Source of the DNA: CAILZL01 sp963748005
GTDB taxonomy: Bacteria; Pseudomonadota; Gammaproteobacteria; Steroidobacterales; Steroidobacteraceae
DNA length: 64,000 nucleotides
Assembly: GCA_963748005.1 (NCBI GenBank)
Contig: CAVVHH010000002.1
Location: 3,534,001-3,598,000 of the forward strand
Direction of reading: 5' to 3'
In this document: piece after piece, positions 7,359 to 15,418 of the stretch
How the letters are laid out: each line of letters starts with the position of its first letter
Position numbering within the stretch: position 1 is the stretch's first letter
Position numbers and translations under genes: made by a program
Notes under the pieces: generated by a model
What the model was told of the DNA's origin: nothing
The model's database searches: none
What the model saw: the letters and a program-made list of their open reading frames with translations, nothing else

Positions 7359-9218
7359 ATGTACCAGTTTGCAACCTGGAAATATTGGCTGGTGATCGCC
7401 GTGCTGGTGTTGGGTACGGTGTTTGCGCTTCCCAATGTATTCGGCCTTGATCCTGCACTGCAGTTGTCACGCATCGATCGTCAGGCAATCGACGCGGCGG
7501 GCGAGCAACGCGTTCTGGATCTGCTCAAGGCGCAGGGCATCACACCCAGTGCTGACTATTTGCAGGACGGTAGGCTGGTGTTGCGTATGCCCAGTGAAGC
7601 CGAGCAGGGCAAGGCACGCAGTGCCATTCAGGCCAGCAATGCCGGCGAATACAGCATCGCGCTGTCGCGGGTGTCGAGCATGCCGGAATGGCTGCGCAAG
7701 ACCGGCCTGAAGCCGCTGAATCTCGGCCTCGATCTGCGCGGTGGCGTGCACTTTGTATATGAAGTGGATACCGCCGGTGCAGTCACGCAGGCGCTGCAAA
7801 GCCTGGAGCGCGACATCCGCACTACCTTGCGCAACGAACGCATTGCCTTTACCAATTCGGTGCCTGATGGCAATGGGCTGCGCGTCACCTTGCGCGATGC
7901 CGCAGATCTGGCCAAGGCGGTCAAAGTCATTACTCCCAGCGATGGCACGCTGATCATCGAAACGCAAAGCACGGCAGAGGAGACCAGCATTGTGGCGCGC
8001 TACACGGAAGCGGCACTCAAGGCGCGACAGGCCACCGCCGTGGACAAGAACATCCTGACCCTGCGGCGTCGTGTTGACGAACTGGGCATTTCCGAGCCCA
8101 CCGTCACCAAGCAGGGCGCCTCGCGCATCGTGGTAGAGCTGCCGGGCGTGGATGATCCCAACGAAGCAATTCGCGTGCTGGGTGCGACGGCGACTGTCGA
8201 GTTCCGTCTGGTCGATCAGGTCAACGATGCCTATGAAGCGCAGCGCACCAAGCGCATTCCGCTGGCCTCCAAGCTGTACACCGTGCGCGGTACCGGCAGT
8301 CCGGTGCTGCTCAAGCGTGATGTGATTGCCTCGGGCGATGAACTGATCGACGCCACCTCGACCACAGTTGAAGGCCGTCCGGCGGTGAGCGTCAAACTCA
8401 ACGCGCGCGCCGGCGACGAAATGCTCAAGACCACGCAGCAGAATCTCGGCAAGCCGATGGCCACGGTCTACATCCAGAAGAAGCGTCTGGCTGAAGGTGA
8501 AATCTGCAAGGGCACGCGCGTTGGCAATGATTGCACCGAAGAAGATGCCATCAGTGTGGCGACCATTCAGGGCGTGTTCTCCTCGCAGTTCCAGATCACC
8601 GGCCTGCAGGTAACCGAAGCCAAGGATCTGGCCCTGTTGCTGCGTTCCGGTTCGCTGGCCGCGCCACTGACCATGGTGGAGCAGCGCACAGTCGGTCCGA
8701 GCCTGGGGCAGGACAACATCGACAAGGGCGTGAAAGCCCTGCTGGTCGGCTTGCTGCTGACCTTTGCCTTCATGGCGGTGTACTACCGCGCGTTTGGCTG
8801 GGTGGCCAATGCCGTGCTGATGTCCAACCTGGTGTTGACGGTGGGCCTGCTGTCGATGCTGAGCGCGACGCTGTCGTTGCCGGGCATTGCTGCCGTGGTG
8901 TTCCACCTGGGTATTGCAGTGGACGCGAACATCCTGATCTATGAGCGTATCCGCGAAGAGCTGCGTACCGGCATCTCGCCCATGGCGGCGATCAACTCCG
9001 GTTTCGAGAAAGCCTTTGCCACCATTGCCGACTCCAACGTCACGACGCTGATCGCCGGTGTGGTGCTGTATGCCTTTGGCACCGGCACCATCAAGAGCTT
9101 CGCCATCGTCATGACGCTGGGCATTCTGACCTCGCTGTTCACCTCGGTGGTGGGCAGCCGTGCGCTGGTCCACTACCTGTGGGGCCGCAAGCGCAAGATT
9201 GAACATCTGTCTATTTAG
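7359..9218 (+). CDS. secD: protein translocase subunit SecD
   Basis: SecD, with SecF, uses the proton gradient to pull proteins from the SecYEG channel into the periplasm. The 619 residues include an N-terminal membrane helix, the DLRGGVHFVYEVD motif at about 128, a large periplasmic domain (P1), and six membrane segments beginning near 455 (GVKALLVGLLLTFAFMAVYY) with the GIAVDANILIYERIREELR motif. GGGGA before ATG 7359 serves as ribosome site. The stop TAG at 9216-9218 coincides with the edge of the following MITE-like element; a stop would be restored after clean excision. Confidence 0.97.
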   Translation: MYQFATWKYWLVIAVLVLGTVFALPNVFGLDPALQLSRIDRQAIDAAGEQRVLDLLKAQGITPSADYLQDGRLVLRMPSEAEQGKARSAIQASNAGEYSIALSRVSSMPEWLRKTGLKPLNLGLDLRGGVHFVYEVDTAGAVTQALQSLERDIRTTLRNERIAFTNSVPDGNGLRVTLRDAADLAKAVKVITPSDGTLIIETQSTAEETSIVARYTEAALKARQATAVDKNILTLRRRVDELGISEPTVTKQGASRIVVELPGVDDPNEAIRVLGATATVEFRLVDQVNDAYEAQRTKRIPLASKLYTVRGTGSPVLLKRDVIASGDELIDATSTTVEGRPAVSVKLNARAGDEMLKTTQQNLGKPMATVYIQKKRLAEGEICKGTRVGNDCTEEDAISVATIQGVFSSQFQITGLQVTEAKDLALLLRSGSLAAPLTMVEQRTVGPSLGQDNIDKGVKALLVGLLLTFAFMAVYYRAFGWVANAVLMSNLVLTVGLLSMLSATLSLPGIAAVVFHLGIAVDANILIYERIREELRTGISPMAAINSGFEKAFATIADSNVTTLIAGVVLYAFGTGTIKSFAIVMTLGILTSLFTSVVGSRALVHYLWGRKRKIEHLSI

Positions 9219-9505
9219 GGTCTGTTAGCTAGTATTTAATCGTTGCGTTGGCGCTCCCAAAAGCGCCAGGCAAGGCACGAGGAGTGAAGTTTGGTGACTC
9301 CAAATGAACGACGAGTAACGCCGCATGGCGCTTTTCGGAGCCCAACCCGAAGGGACGGGGCCAGCAGGGCTCAGGACTTTGTTGTGACCGAAGGAAATCC
9401 CGCGGGACACCGCTTGAGTACGTTAAGTACACGACGCTCGGTGCGTCGCGTCCTGAGCCCTGCTGACCTCCGTCGCAACGATCAAATACTAGCTAACAGA
9501 CCCTA
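9216..9505. mobile_element. MITE-like element with 31-bp terminal inverted repeats
   Basis: The terminal inverted repeats at 9217-9247 and 9474-9504 match at 30 of 31 positions (AGGGTCTGTTAGCTAGTATT...). With the flanking T/A the ends read TAGGGTC and GACCCTA, suggesting a TA target duplication. An inner inverted repeat is formed by CCAGCAGGGCTCAGGAC (9361-9377) and its complement near 9449-9465. No transposase is encoded, so it would need one in trans. It separates secD from secF by 300 bases. If the element and one TA are removed, the secD stop would lie about 12 bases from the secF start, next to the GGGGG ribosome site. Confidence 0.8.
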
Positions 9506-9518
9506 GGGGGATAAACAC

Positions 9519-10451
9519 ATGGAATTTTTCCACAAGGTAACAACCTACCCCTTCATGCACACGCGTCGCATGTGGTACGGCGTGTCTGCGGCAGCCATTG
9601 TTGCGTCGATCATATTGCTGGTGACGCGAGGCCTGAATCTCGGTATCGACTTTACTGGCGGCGTGGTGTTGCAGTTTGCCTATCCGCAAGCAGCCAACAT
9701 TGAAGAGACGCGCACCGCGCTGGAAAAAGCCGGGCACGAGGCCGTGGTGACCACTTTCGGTACCGCCAATGAAGTCATGGTGCGCCTGCTGCCGGAAGAG
9801 AATCAGGACGTGAATGTCGTCAGCCGTGAAGTCACTGGCGTGTTGCAGGGCATCGTGCCCGGCGTGCAATTGCGCAGTTCTGAAGTGGTGGGGCCGCAGA
9901 TTGGCGAAGAGCTGACCAATCAGGGCGGCATGGCCGTGATGCTGACCTTCATCCTGGTGGGTATCTACACCTGGATCCGTTTCCAGTGGAAGATGGGATT
10001 GAGCGCAGTAGTAGCTACCTTGCATGACCCGATCATCATTCTGGGGTTCTTTGCGCTCACGCAGATCACGTTTGATCTGGCGGTGCTGGCGGCGATTCTC
10101 GCCGTGATCGGTTATTCACTGAACGACACGGTGGTGGTGTTCGATCGCGTGCGCGACAACTTCCACATCATGCGTCGTGCGACCTCCGAAGAAGTGCTGG
10201 ATGCCTCCATCAACCAGACATTGTCGAGAACCGTCATTACCTCCGGCGCCACCCTGCTGGTGGTGATCGTACTGTTGCTGATGGGCGGTGAAACCCTGAA
10301 AGGATTTTCATGGGCACTTACCATCGGCATTCTGGTCGGTACCTACTCATCCATTTATGTGGCAGGCGCCATGGCGCTGGAACTCAAGCTGAGCGCCATT
10401 GATCTGATGCCACCGAAGGATGAGAAAGACGAGATCGACGCCTTGCCGTAA
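9519..10451 (+). CDS. secF: protein translocase subunit SecF
   Basis: SecF is the partner of SecD. The 310 residues have an N-terminal membrane helix, the LGIDFTGG motif at about residue 42, a short periplasmic domain and five more membrane segments with the family region VIGYSLNDTVVVFDRVRDN at about 195. A GGGGG at 9506-9510 precedes ATG 9519. It is the third gene of the yajC-secD-secF set but is separated from secD by the MITE-like element, which may weaken coupling. Confidence 0.97.
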   Translation: MEFFHKVTTYPFMHTRRMWYGVSAAAIVASIILLVTRGLNLGIDFTGGVVLQFAYPQAANIEETRTALEKAGHEAVVTTFGTANEVMVRLLPEENQDVNVVSREVTGVLQGIVPGVQLRSSEVVGPQIGEELTNQGGMAVMLTFILVGIYTWIRFQWKMGLSAVVATLHDPIIILGFFALTQITFDLAVLAAILAVIGYSLNDTVVVFDRVRDNFHIMRRATSEEVLDASINQTLSRTVITSGATLLVVIVLLLMGGETLKGFSWALTIGILVGTYSSIYVAGAMALELKLSAIDLMPPKDEKDEIDALP

Positions 10452-10460
10452 CGACTCTTG

Positions 10461-10547
10461 CCCTCTCCCCATGGGAGAGGGCAGGGTGAGGGTTCCTGGT
10501 CTTGTTTAATACCCTCACCCCAACCCTCTCCCTCAGGGAGAGGGGGT
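10461..10547. repeat. CCCTCTCCC/GGGAGAGGG palindromic repeat pair
   Basis: Two inverted units follow secF: CCCTCTCCCCATGGGAGAGGG then CAGGGTGAGGGT, and ACCCTCACCCCAACCCTCTC followed by CCTCAGGGAGAGGG. The units are mirror images of each other, so the whole can fold into a long stem. The same family appears at 25960-25994. It may terminate secF transcription. Confidence 0.75.
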
Positions 10548-10597
10548 AAAGAAAATCGCTCCACATCAAACAGCCTTCCTCACACACCAGCCATCTC

Positions 10598-11569
10598 ATG
10601 TCACCCGTCGCCTGGGCAATTTTCTTCGTGATTTATCTCACCCTGCTGGTGACGGATCTGGGGGTATTCAGTCGCAAGTCAACCGTGCTGAGTGTGTCGC
10701 AGGCGCTCAAGCGCACGCTGATCTGGATTGCCGTGGCGTTGGGCTTTGGTGCGGTGGTGTACTTCATGTACGAAAATCCCGAAGCCGGCATGGTGGTTTC
10801 GGCGAACGGACACGACGCTTTTGTTCAGTACGTTACCGGCTATATTCTCGAATGGTCGCTGTCGGTTGATAATATTTTCGTCATCGCGATCATCTTTACC
10901 TACATGAATATCCCCATGCAGTACCAGTACCGGGTGCTGTTCTGGGGCATCGTTGGCGCCATCGTATTGCGTGGTGCGATGATTGCGGCGGGTGCGGCGC
11001 TGATTCACGCCTTCGACTGGACCTTCTATCTGTTCGGCGCGATCCTGATCTTCTCTGCCGCGCGCATGCTCAAGAGCGAGGACGATGAGTTTGATCCCGG
11101 CAAGAGCGTGCTGGTGAAGCTGGCGCGCAAGGTGTATCCCATCACCGATCAACTGGATGGCAACAGGTTCTTCACACGCGTGAATGGCGCCACTGCAGCC
11201 ACGCCGCTGTTTGTCACCCTGCTGTTTGTCGATCTGGCCGACGTGGTGTTTGCGGTGGATTCCATTCCCGCCATCTTTGCGGTAACCCAGGACCCTTTCC
11301 TGGTGTTCACCTCCAATGCCTTTGCCATTCTTGGCCTGCGTTCACTGTATTTTGCGGTGGCGGGCTTGATGGCGCTGTTCAAGTATCTGAAGATCTCGCT
11401 GGTGTTCGTGCTGGGTTTTATCGGGGTGAAGATGTTGTTGCATCACCACGTCGAGATTTCCAATCTGCTGTCGCTGGGCGTGATCGTGATTTTCCTGTCC
11501 ATTGGCGTTGCGGCATCGGCGTGGTCGAACAAACGTGACAAGGCTGTGGACACTCCGCAGCAAAGGTAA
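10598..11569 (+). CDS. TerC/Alx family integral membrane protein
   Basis: This 323-residue membrane protein of the TerC family has about nine hydrophobic segments and the two acidic signatures of the family: EWSLSVDNIFVIA at about 87 and FVDLADVVFAVDSIPAIFAV at about 210. The length and N-terminus resemble the Alx branch, which in E. coli exports manganese. Substrate here is inference. I looked for a yybP-ykoY manganese riboswitch upstream and saw only the palindromic repeat. Its TAA overlaps the start region of a second TerC-family gene. Confidence 0.9.
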   Translation: MSPVAWAIFFVIYLTLLVTDLGVFSRKSTVLSVSQALKRTLIWIAVALGFGAVVYFMYENPEAGMVVSANGHDAFVQYVTGYILEWSLSVDNIFVIAIIFTYMNIPMQYQYRVLFWGIVGAIVLRGAMIAAGAALIHAFDWTFYLFGAILIFSAARMLKSEDDEFDPGKSVLVKLARKVYPITDQLDGNRFFTRVNGATAATPLFVTLLFVDLADVVFAVDSIPAIFAVTQDPFLVFTSNAFAILGLRSLYFAVAGLMALFKYLKISLVFVLGFIGVKMLLHHHVEISNLLSLGVIVIFLSIGVAASAWSNKRDKAVDTPQQR

Positions 11570-11574
11570 TGGCA

Positions 11575-12309
11575 ATGCTGGAGCTACTCACCAATCCCCA
11601 GGTCTGGCTGGCGTTCAGCACGCTCACCGTACTTGAGATCGTGCTGGGCATCGACAACATCATCTTCCTGTCGATCCTGGTCGGCCGCTTGCCGCCGGCG
11701 CAGCGACCCCGCGCCCGCACCATCGGTCTGGCGCTCGCGATGCTCATGCGCATTGCACTGCTGCTGTCCATTACCTGGGTGATGGGCATGAGCGAGCCAC
11801 TGTTCACCATTGGCAGGGACATATCCGGCCGCGATCTGGTGCTGTTCGGCGGCGGTCTGTTCCTGATCGCCAAGAGCACCATGGAGATCCACAGCAGTCT
11901 GGAAGGCGAAGAGCATGCTCATGATGTGAAAGGCCGCGCAACGTTTGTGAGCACCATCGTACAGATTGCCATCATCGACATCGTGTTCTCGCTCGACTCG
12001 GTGATCACCGCGGTTGGCATGGTCGATCACGTACAGGTGATGATCGCCGCCGTGATCGCCGCAGTGGCGGTGATGATGTTCATGGCTGGCCCCATTTCCG
12101 ATTTCGTCGATCGTCACCCGACTGTTAAGATGCTGGCGCTATCCTTCCTGATTCTCATCGGCACTGCGCTGGTGGGCGAGAGTGCAGGTTTCCATGTTCC
12201 GAAGGGGTACATCTACTTCGCCATGGCATTCTCGGTGGCCGTCGAAATGCTCAATATCCGTCTGCGCAAGAAAGTCGTGCCCGTACATCTGCGCAAGGAA
12301 ATCGAATAG
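11575..12309 (+). CDS. TerC family membrane protein, YgdQ-like
   Basis: This 244-residue protein belongs to the short TerC branch typified by E. coli YgdQ: LTVLEIVLGIDNIIFLSIL near the N-terminus, IDIVFSLDSVITAVGM at about 140, and FVDRHPTVKMLALSFLILIG near the end. All are membrane segments carrying conserved acidic residues, suggesting a metal ion transporter. AAAGG at 11562-11566 fits ATG 11575, which also gives the family N-terminus; an ATG at 11569 overlapping the previous stop would add two residues. The tandem with a longer TerC gene suggests a shared role. Confidence 0.88.
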   Translation: MLELLTNPQVWLAFSTLTVLEIVLGIDNIIFLSILVGRLPPAQRPRARTIGLALAMLMRIALLLSITWVMGMSEPLFTIGRDISGRDLVLFGGGLFLIAKSTMEIHSSLEGEEHAHDVKGRATFVSTIVQIAIIDIVFSLDSVITAVGMVDHVQVMIAAVIAAVAVMMFMAGPISDFVDRHPTVKMLALSFLILIGTALVGESAGFHVPKGYIYFAMAFSVAVEMLNIRLRKKVVPVHLRKEIE

Positions 12310-12313
12310 CAGT

Positions 12314-12341
12314 GTAGGGGCGAGGCATGCCTCGCCTCGCC
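12314..12341. repeat. GTAGGGG-type repeat (short copy)
   Basis: This short copy begins GTAGGGGCGAGGCATGCCTCG, five bases after the TerC-family stop. It forms a single GCGAGGCATGCCTCGC hairpin without the CCCCTAC closing arm of the longer copies. It may be a truncated copy. Confidence 0.55.
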
Positions 12342-12359
12342 TTCCGAGAGGTGTCATGC

Positions 12360-12773
12360 ATGACCATCGCCTATCACCATGACCGCAGCATCGCTCCCGA
12401 ACAATTCATTGACGTTCTGAAACGTTCAACCCTGGGCGAACGACGTCCGATCGATGACGCCGCCTGCATCGCCGACATGCTCAGGCACGCCGACCTGCTG
12501 TGCACCGCATGGGATGGCGAACAGCTGATCGGCGTGGCGCGCTCGGTCACCGATTTTTCCTATTGCTGTTATCTATCCGATCTGGCCGTGGATGTGGCCT
12601 ATCAGCGGCAAGGCATCGGCAAGGAGTTGATTCGCCAGACACAGGCGCGACTTGGACCAAAGTGCAAAATCATTCTGCTGGCCGCGCCAGCTGCCACAGC
12701 CTATTACCCGGGAATCGGGTTTTCCCAGCATCATTCTGCGTGGCTATTGAATCGCGACACGCCTTTGAAGTGA
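12360..12773 (+). CDS. GNAT family N-acetyltransferase
   Basis: This 137-residue protein has the GNAT acetyl-CoA fold: strand DLAVDVAY, then the pyrophosphate loop QRQGIGKELIRQTQ at about residue 81, and YYPGIGFSQHHSAW near the C-terminus. The substrate is unknown. AGAGGTG at 12347-12353 precedes ATG 12360; an upstream ATG at 12327 lies in the repeat and is unlikely. It follows the TerC genes on the same strand after a short repeat and is the last ordinary gene before the accessory patch. Confidence 0.88.
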   Translation: MTIAYHHDRSIAPEQFIDVLKRSTLGERRPIDDAACIADMLRHADLLCTAWDGEQLIGVARSVTDFSYCCYLSDLAVDVAYQRQGIGKELIRQTQARLGPKCKIILLAAPAATAYYPGIGFSQHHSAWLLNRDTPLK

Positions 12774-13091
12774 GGTTGCTCCGTTTTCATTTGCAGAGCG
12801 GGACCCCGTGCCCGCAAGCTACTGTTTCATCTGATGACGGATATCGTCGCGGGGCCGAGCCAAGTCGGTTTCAGAGGGGCGTCATATTCAGGCGTAAGTA
12901 ATACCGGTTGCCAGGTCTTATGGGGTAGAAATCTTTTCTGCAATTGACGGCATAACCGGATTCATGGTTTAGTCAAATCAATATGATGCGATCTGCCAGA
13001 CTGGTTTATGCCGTAGAAATTCGGAAATATCTTGTCGCATTTATGTGGTCAATTTGTAGTTAGGCAAAAACATTCAAGCGAAAGAGATAGC
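12774..13091. other. intergenic spacer at the edge of the accessory patch
   Basis: No gene is supported in these 318 bases. From about 12900 the sequence becomes visibly richer in A/T than the flanking operons, which may mark the left edge of a transferred segment. No tRNA, att-like repeat or hairpin of note was seen. Confidence 0.5.
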
Positions 13092-13526
13092 ATGACCTCT
13101 ATGTCGGTAATCGACGCATCGCAGCCAGTAGTCCCGAATTCTTCCGGGGCCAAACTGATTCGCTGCCTTGTTTCAGTGGACACGTCTCCGCCAGCTGTGA
13201 GCACTGAAATTCAATATTTCCCCGTTGTCGCGTTTGCTGTGAACAACGACACGTCGTTTACGCCGCTGCTTGTTTCTGGGCCCGTAATCGGCTGGGGTGA
13301 GGTTCGAGCTTCGATGGCTGGTGCATATGTGTACGGCATCTGTCTCGACAGCACTTCCGGCGTAGTAACTACGGACAACAAATATGATTCGGTAGAGGAT
13401 TTCGTTTCATATGCAAAGAGCGTAGTCGCAATAGCGGTGTCAGACGTCCGCCGCGAAAAAGGCTGGCCTGAAAGCACCATGCCTAACCTCGCTATCCAAT
13501 CGACGTGCGAAGACGCACGCGCTTGA
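13092..13526 (+). CDS. unknown small protein, first gene of a caspase-like pair
   Basis: I do not recognise this 144-residue protein. It has no signal peptide or membrane segment. It starts with a Ser/Pro-rich stretch and then shows alternating strands (LIRCLVSVDT, IQYFPVVAFAV, TPLLVSGPVIGW, GAYVYGICLD) and a C-terminal helix (VEDFVSYAKSVVAIAVSDVRREKGW). Its TGA stop at 13524-13526 overlaps the ATG of the next gene as TGATG, so it should be translationally coupled to the caspase-like protein, which suggests a partner, regulator or substrate. ATG 13092 is preceded by AAAGAGA; ATG 13101 is an alternative. Confidence 0.6.
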   Translation: MTSMSVIDASQPVVPNSSGAKLIRCLVSVDTSPPAVSTEIQYFPVVAFAVNNDTSFTPLLVSGPVIGWGEVRASMAGAYVYGICLDSTSGVVTTDNKYDSVEDFVSYAKSVVAIAVSDVRREKGWPESTMPNLAIQSTCEDARA

Positions 13527-13534
13527 TGGCGGGC

Positions 13535-15418
13535 GTGTGTGCCGGGCATGGTACGAGACTAGAGAGGTGTAAGTCCTCTTACCAGGTAATCGCAGAGCCT
13601 AAGGTTAGCGAAAGGGCAAGGGCGTCACCGTGAGGTGGGGTCTGGAGGAAGTCCAACGCAAAGTTGCGAGGCGATGAACAAGAATCGGATATGAGGTGTG
13701 ACGCATCTGGAACGAGTCGGCACGTGACGACGAAGTTCTCTATCTGCAACTGGGGTGCGTTTTATAAATCCGGCGTGCTTGCAACGACAGTCTCGTGTCT
13801 TACCCCGGGAGATCTGTGCGGTGTTCGAGGGAGCGAACTGGGGCTGACGCGAGTTGGCCTGACCGCCGTACAGAAGTCAGCAGCGGGCGTAGTAGTCGTG
13901 CAAGCGATGAAGGCCCAAACGGTGTCCGCAAGGACATAACAGAGAGGAGTCGAGCGCGAGTGGTGAAGGACGGTATTGCATCTGGCAAGCAGCGCATGCT
14001 GTCTTCTGCACTAGATAACCCGCCTGATGGCGGTCAGAAGGATGAAACCATCGTTCACACACTCGATGCACCCGACTCGGTTGCTGTGATGTTAATGGAG
14101 CGCGTAGTGGAGCGGGACAATCTCCGCGCCGCGCTGAATCAAGTGAGAAGTAACAAGGGTGGTCCGGGCATCGACGGCCTCACGGTCGAACGATTACCGG
14201 CGTACCTGAAACGGAACTGGCCAAGCATTCGTACCCAGTTATTAAACGGCACGTACCAACCGACCCCGGTCAAGCGCGTCTTGATCCCGAAGCCGGGCGG
14301 CGGTGTGCGTTTGCTGGGCGTGCCAACGGTGGTGGACCGGTTCATCCAACAAGCGTTGCTGCAAGTACTGCAAGCACAGTGGGATCAAACGTTTTCCCAT
14401 TGTAGCTTTGGCTTTCGACCCAAGCGCTCGGCACACCAGGCGGTGGCGCAAGCACAAACCTATGTGCGAGAAGGCTATCGCTTCGTGGTGGACATGGACC
14501 TTGAGAAGTTCTTCGACAACGTGAATCACGACGTGCTGATGCACAAAGTGAAACAACATGTGAGGGATGATCGAGTGCTCCGGTTCGTCCGCCGCTGCTT
14601 AAAGTCGGGGGTGATCATTGCAGGAACGTATGCAGCGACAGTAAAAGGAACGCCGCAGGGCGGGCCGCTCTCGCCCCTGTTGGCGAACCTGCTGCTGGAT
14701 GAGTTGGATAAAGAACTGGAATACCGCCGACATCGCTTCGTGCGTTATGCGGATGATTGCAACCTCTATGTGCGCAGTCGCCGCGCGGGCGAGCGAGTGT
14801 TGGCCAGCATCAAACACTTCCTCGAGAAGCGCTTGAAGCTCAAAATCAACGAGCAGAAAAGCGCGGTGGACCGGCCGTGGAATCGGCGCATCCTGGGTTT
14901 TACGCTCTCTCGTGGCCGACATCAGTACCGCCGTGCGATTAGCGAGAAGGCCATGAATGCGCTAAAAGACAAAGTGCGCCGGCTCACACAACGCACCCGC
15001 GGCTACTCCCTCAACCGGATCCTCGCCGAGCTGAGAACGTACCTGCTTGGTTGGAAAGCGTACTTTGGCTTTGCCGAAATACACTCACCGCTCGCCGACC
15101 TGGATAAATGGATCCGCCGCAAACTGCGTTGTTATCAATGGAAGCAATGGGGGCGTTCGGGCTATCGCCGCTTGCGAGCGTTGGGCATTGACCGCAACTT
15201 GGCGTGGAATACCGCCAAGTCCGCTCACGGCCCGTGGCGCTTGAGTAGGAGCCCCGCGCTCAACTACGCTATGGACGCGAAGTACTTCACCACACTTGGT
15301 TTACCGACCTTGGCACGGAGCTAACACAGTGACTCAATCAACCGAACCGCCGTATACGTGCTCCGTATGTACGGTGGTGTGGGAGGAGGGGCAGCGCGAG
15401 TTGTCCCCCTATCCCGAT
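13535..15418 (+). mobile_element. group II intron with reverse transcriptase
   Basis: The segment begins GTGTG (5' consensus GUGYG) and ends CCCGAT (3' consensus AY). Between them are a 5' ribozyme part of about 425 bases, a maturase gene, and a 3' part with a domain V-like hairpin (15345-15379, ACCGCCGTA pairing with TACGGTGGT) and a domain VI-like stem (15381-15416). The GTGTGTG run allows a start at 13535 or 13537. Only 13535 keeps the host frame. A candidate EBS1, GCTTGC at 13777-13782, can pair with the last six exon bases GCGGGC using two G-U pairs. The intron splits the caspase-like gene after codon 3. Confidence 0.88.
13960..15324 (+). CDS. ltrA: group II intron reverse transcriptase/maturase
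   Basis: The intron-encoded protein (454 residues from GTG 13960) reverse transcribes the intron RNA and helps it splice. Visible are the RT blocks GGPGIDGLTVE, RVLIPKPGGGVRLLGVPTV, FGFRPKRSAHQA, VVDMDLEKFFDNVNHD, TPQGGPLSPLLANLLLDELD and the catalytic RYADD at about residue 262, then the maturase (X) region with LRTYLLGWKAYFGF. No HNH endonuclease domain follows, so target-primed mobility would rely on other primers. AGAGAGGAG at 13941-13949 supports GTG 13960; a longer frame from 13795 would run into the ribozyme core. Confidence 0.92.
   Translation: MVKDGIASGKQRMLSSALDNPPDGGQKDETIVHTLDAPDSVAVMLMERVVERDNLRAALNQVRSNKGGPGIDGLTVERLPAYLKRNWPSIRTQLLNGTYQPTPVKRVLIPKPGGGVRLLGVPTVVDRFIQQALLQVLQAQWDQTFSHCSFGFRPKRSAHQAVAQAQTYVREGYRFVVDMDLEKFFDNVNHDVLMHKVKQHVRDDRVLRFVRRCLKSGVIIAGTYAATVKGTPQGGPLSPLLANLLLDELDKELEYRRHRFVRYADDCNLYVRSRRAGERVLASIKHFLEKRLKLKINEQKSAVDRPWNRRILGFTLSRGRHQYRRAISEKAMNALKDKVRRLTQRTRGYSLNRILAELRTYLLGWKAYFGFAEIHSPLADLDKWIRRKLRCYQWKQWGRSGYRRLRALGIDRNLAWNTAKSAHGPWRLSRSPALNYAMDAKYFTTLGLPTLARS

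Noticed and set aside
7467..9206. 579-codon open frame on the minus strand across secD
   Set aside because: It is antisense to secD; its His/Gln/Arg-rich composition is typical of shadow frames in GC-rich genes, and secD is clearly real.
10452..10597. manganese riboswitch upstream of the TerC gene
   Set aside because: Only a palindromic intergenic repeat is visible; no yybP-ykoY-like conserved loop was recognised.
13795..13959. N-terminal extension of the intron reverse transcriptase from ATG 13795
   Set aside because: This part lies in the ribozyme core and has no RT similarity; a good ribosome site supports GTG 13960.
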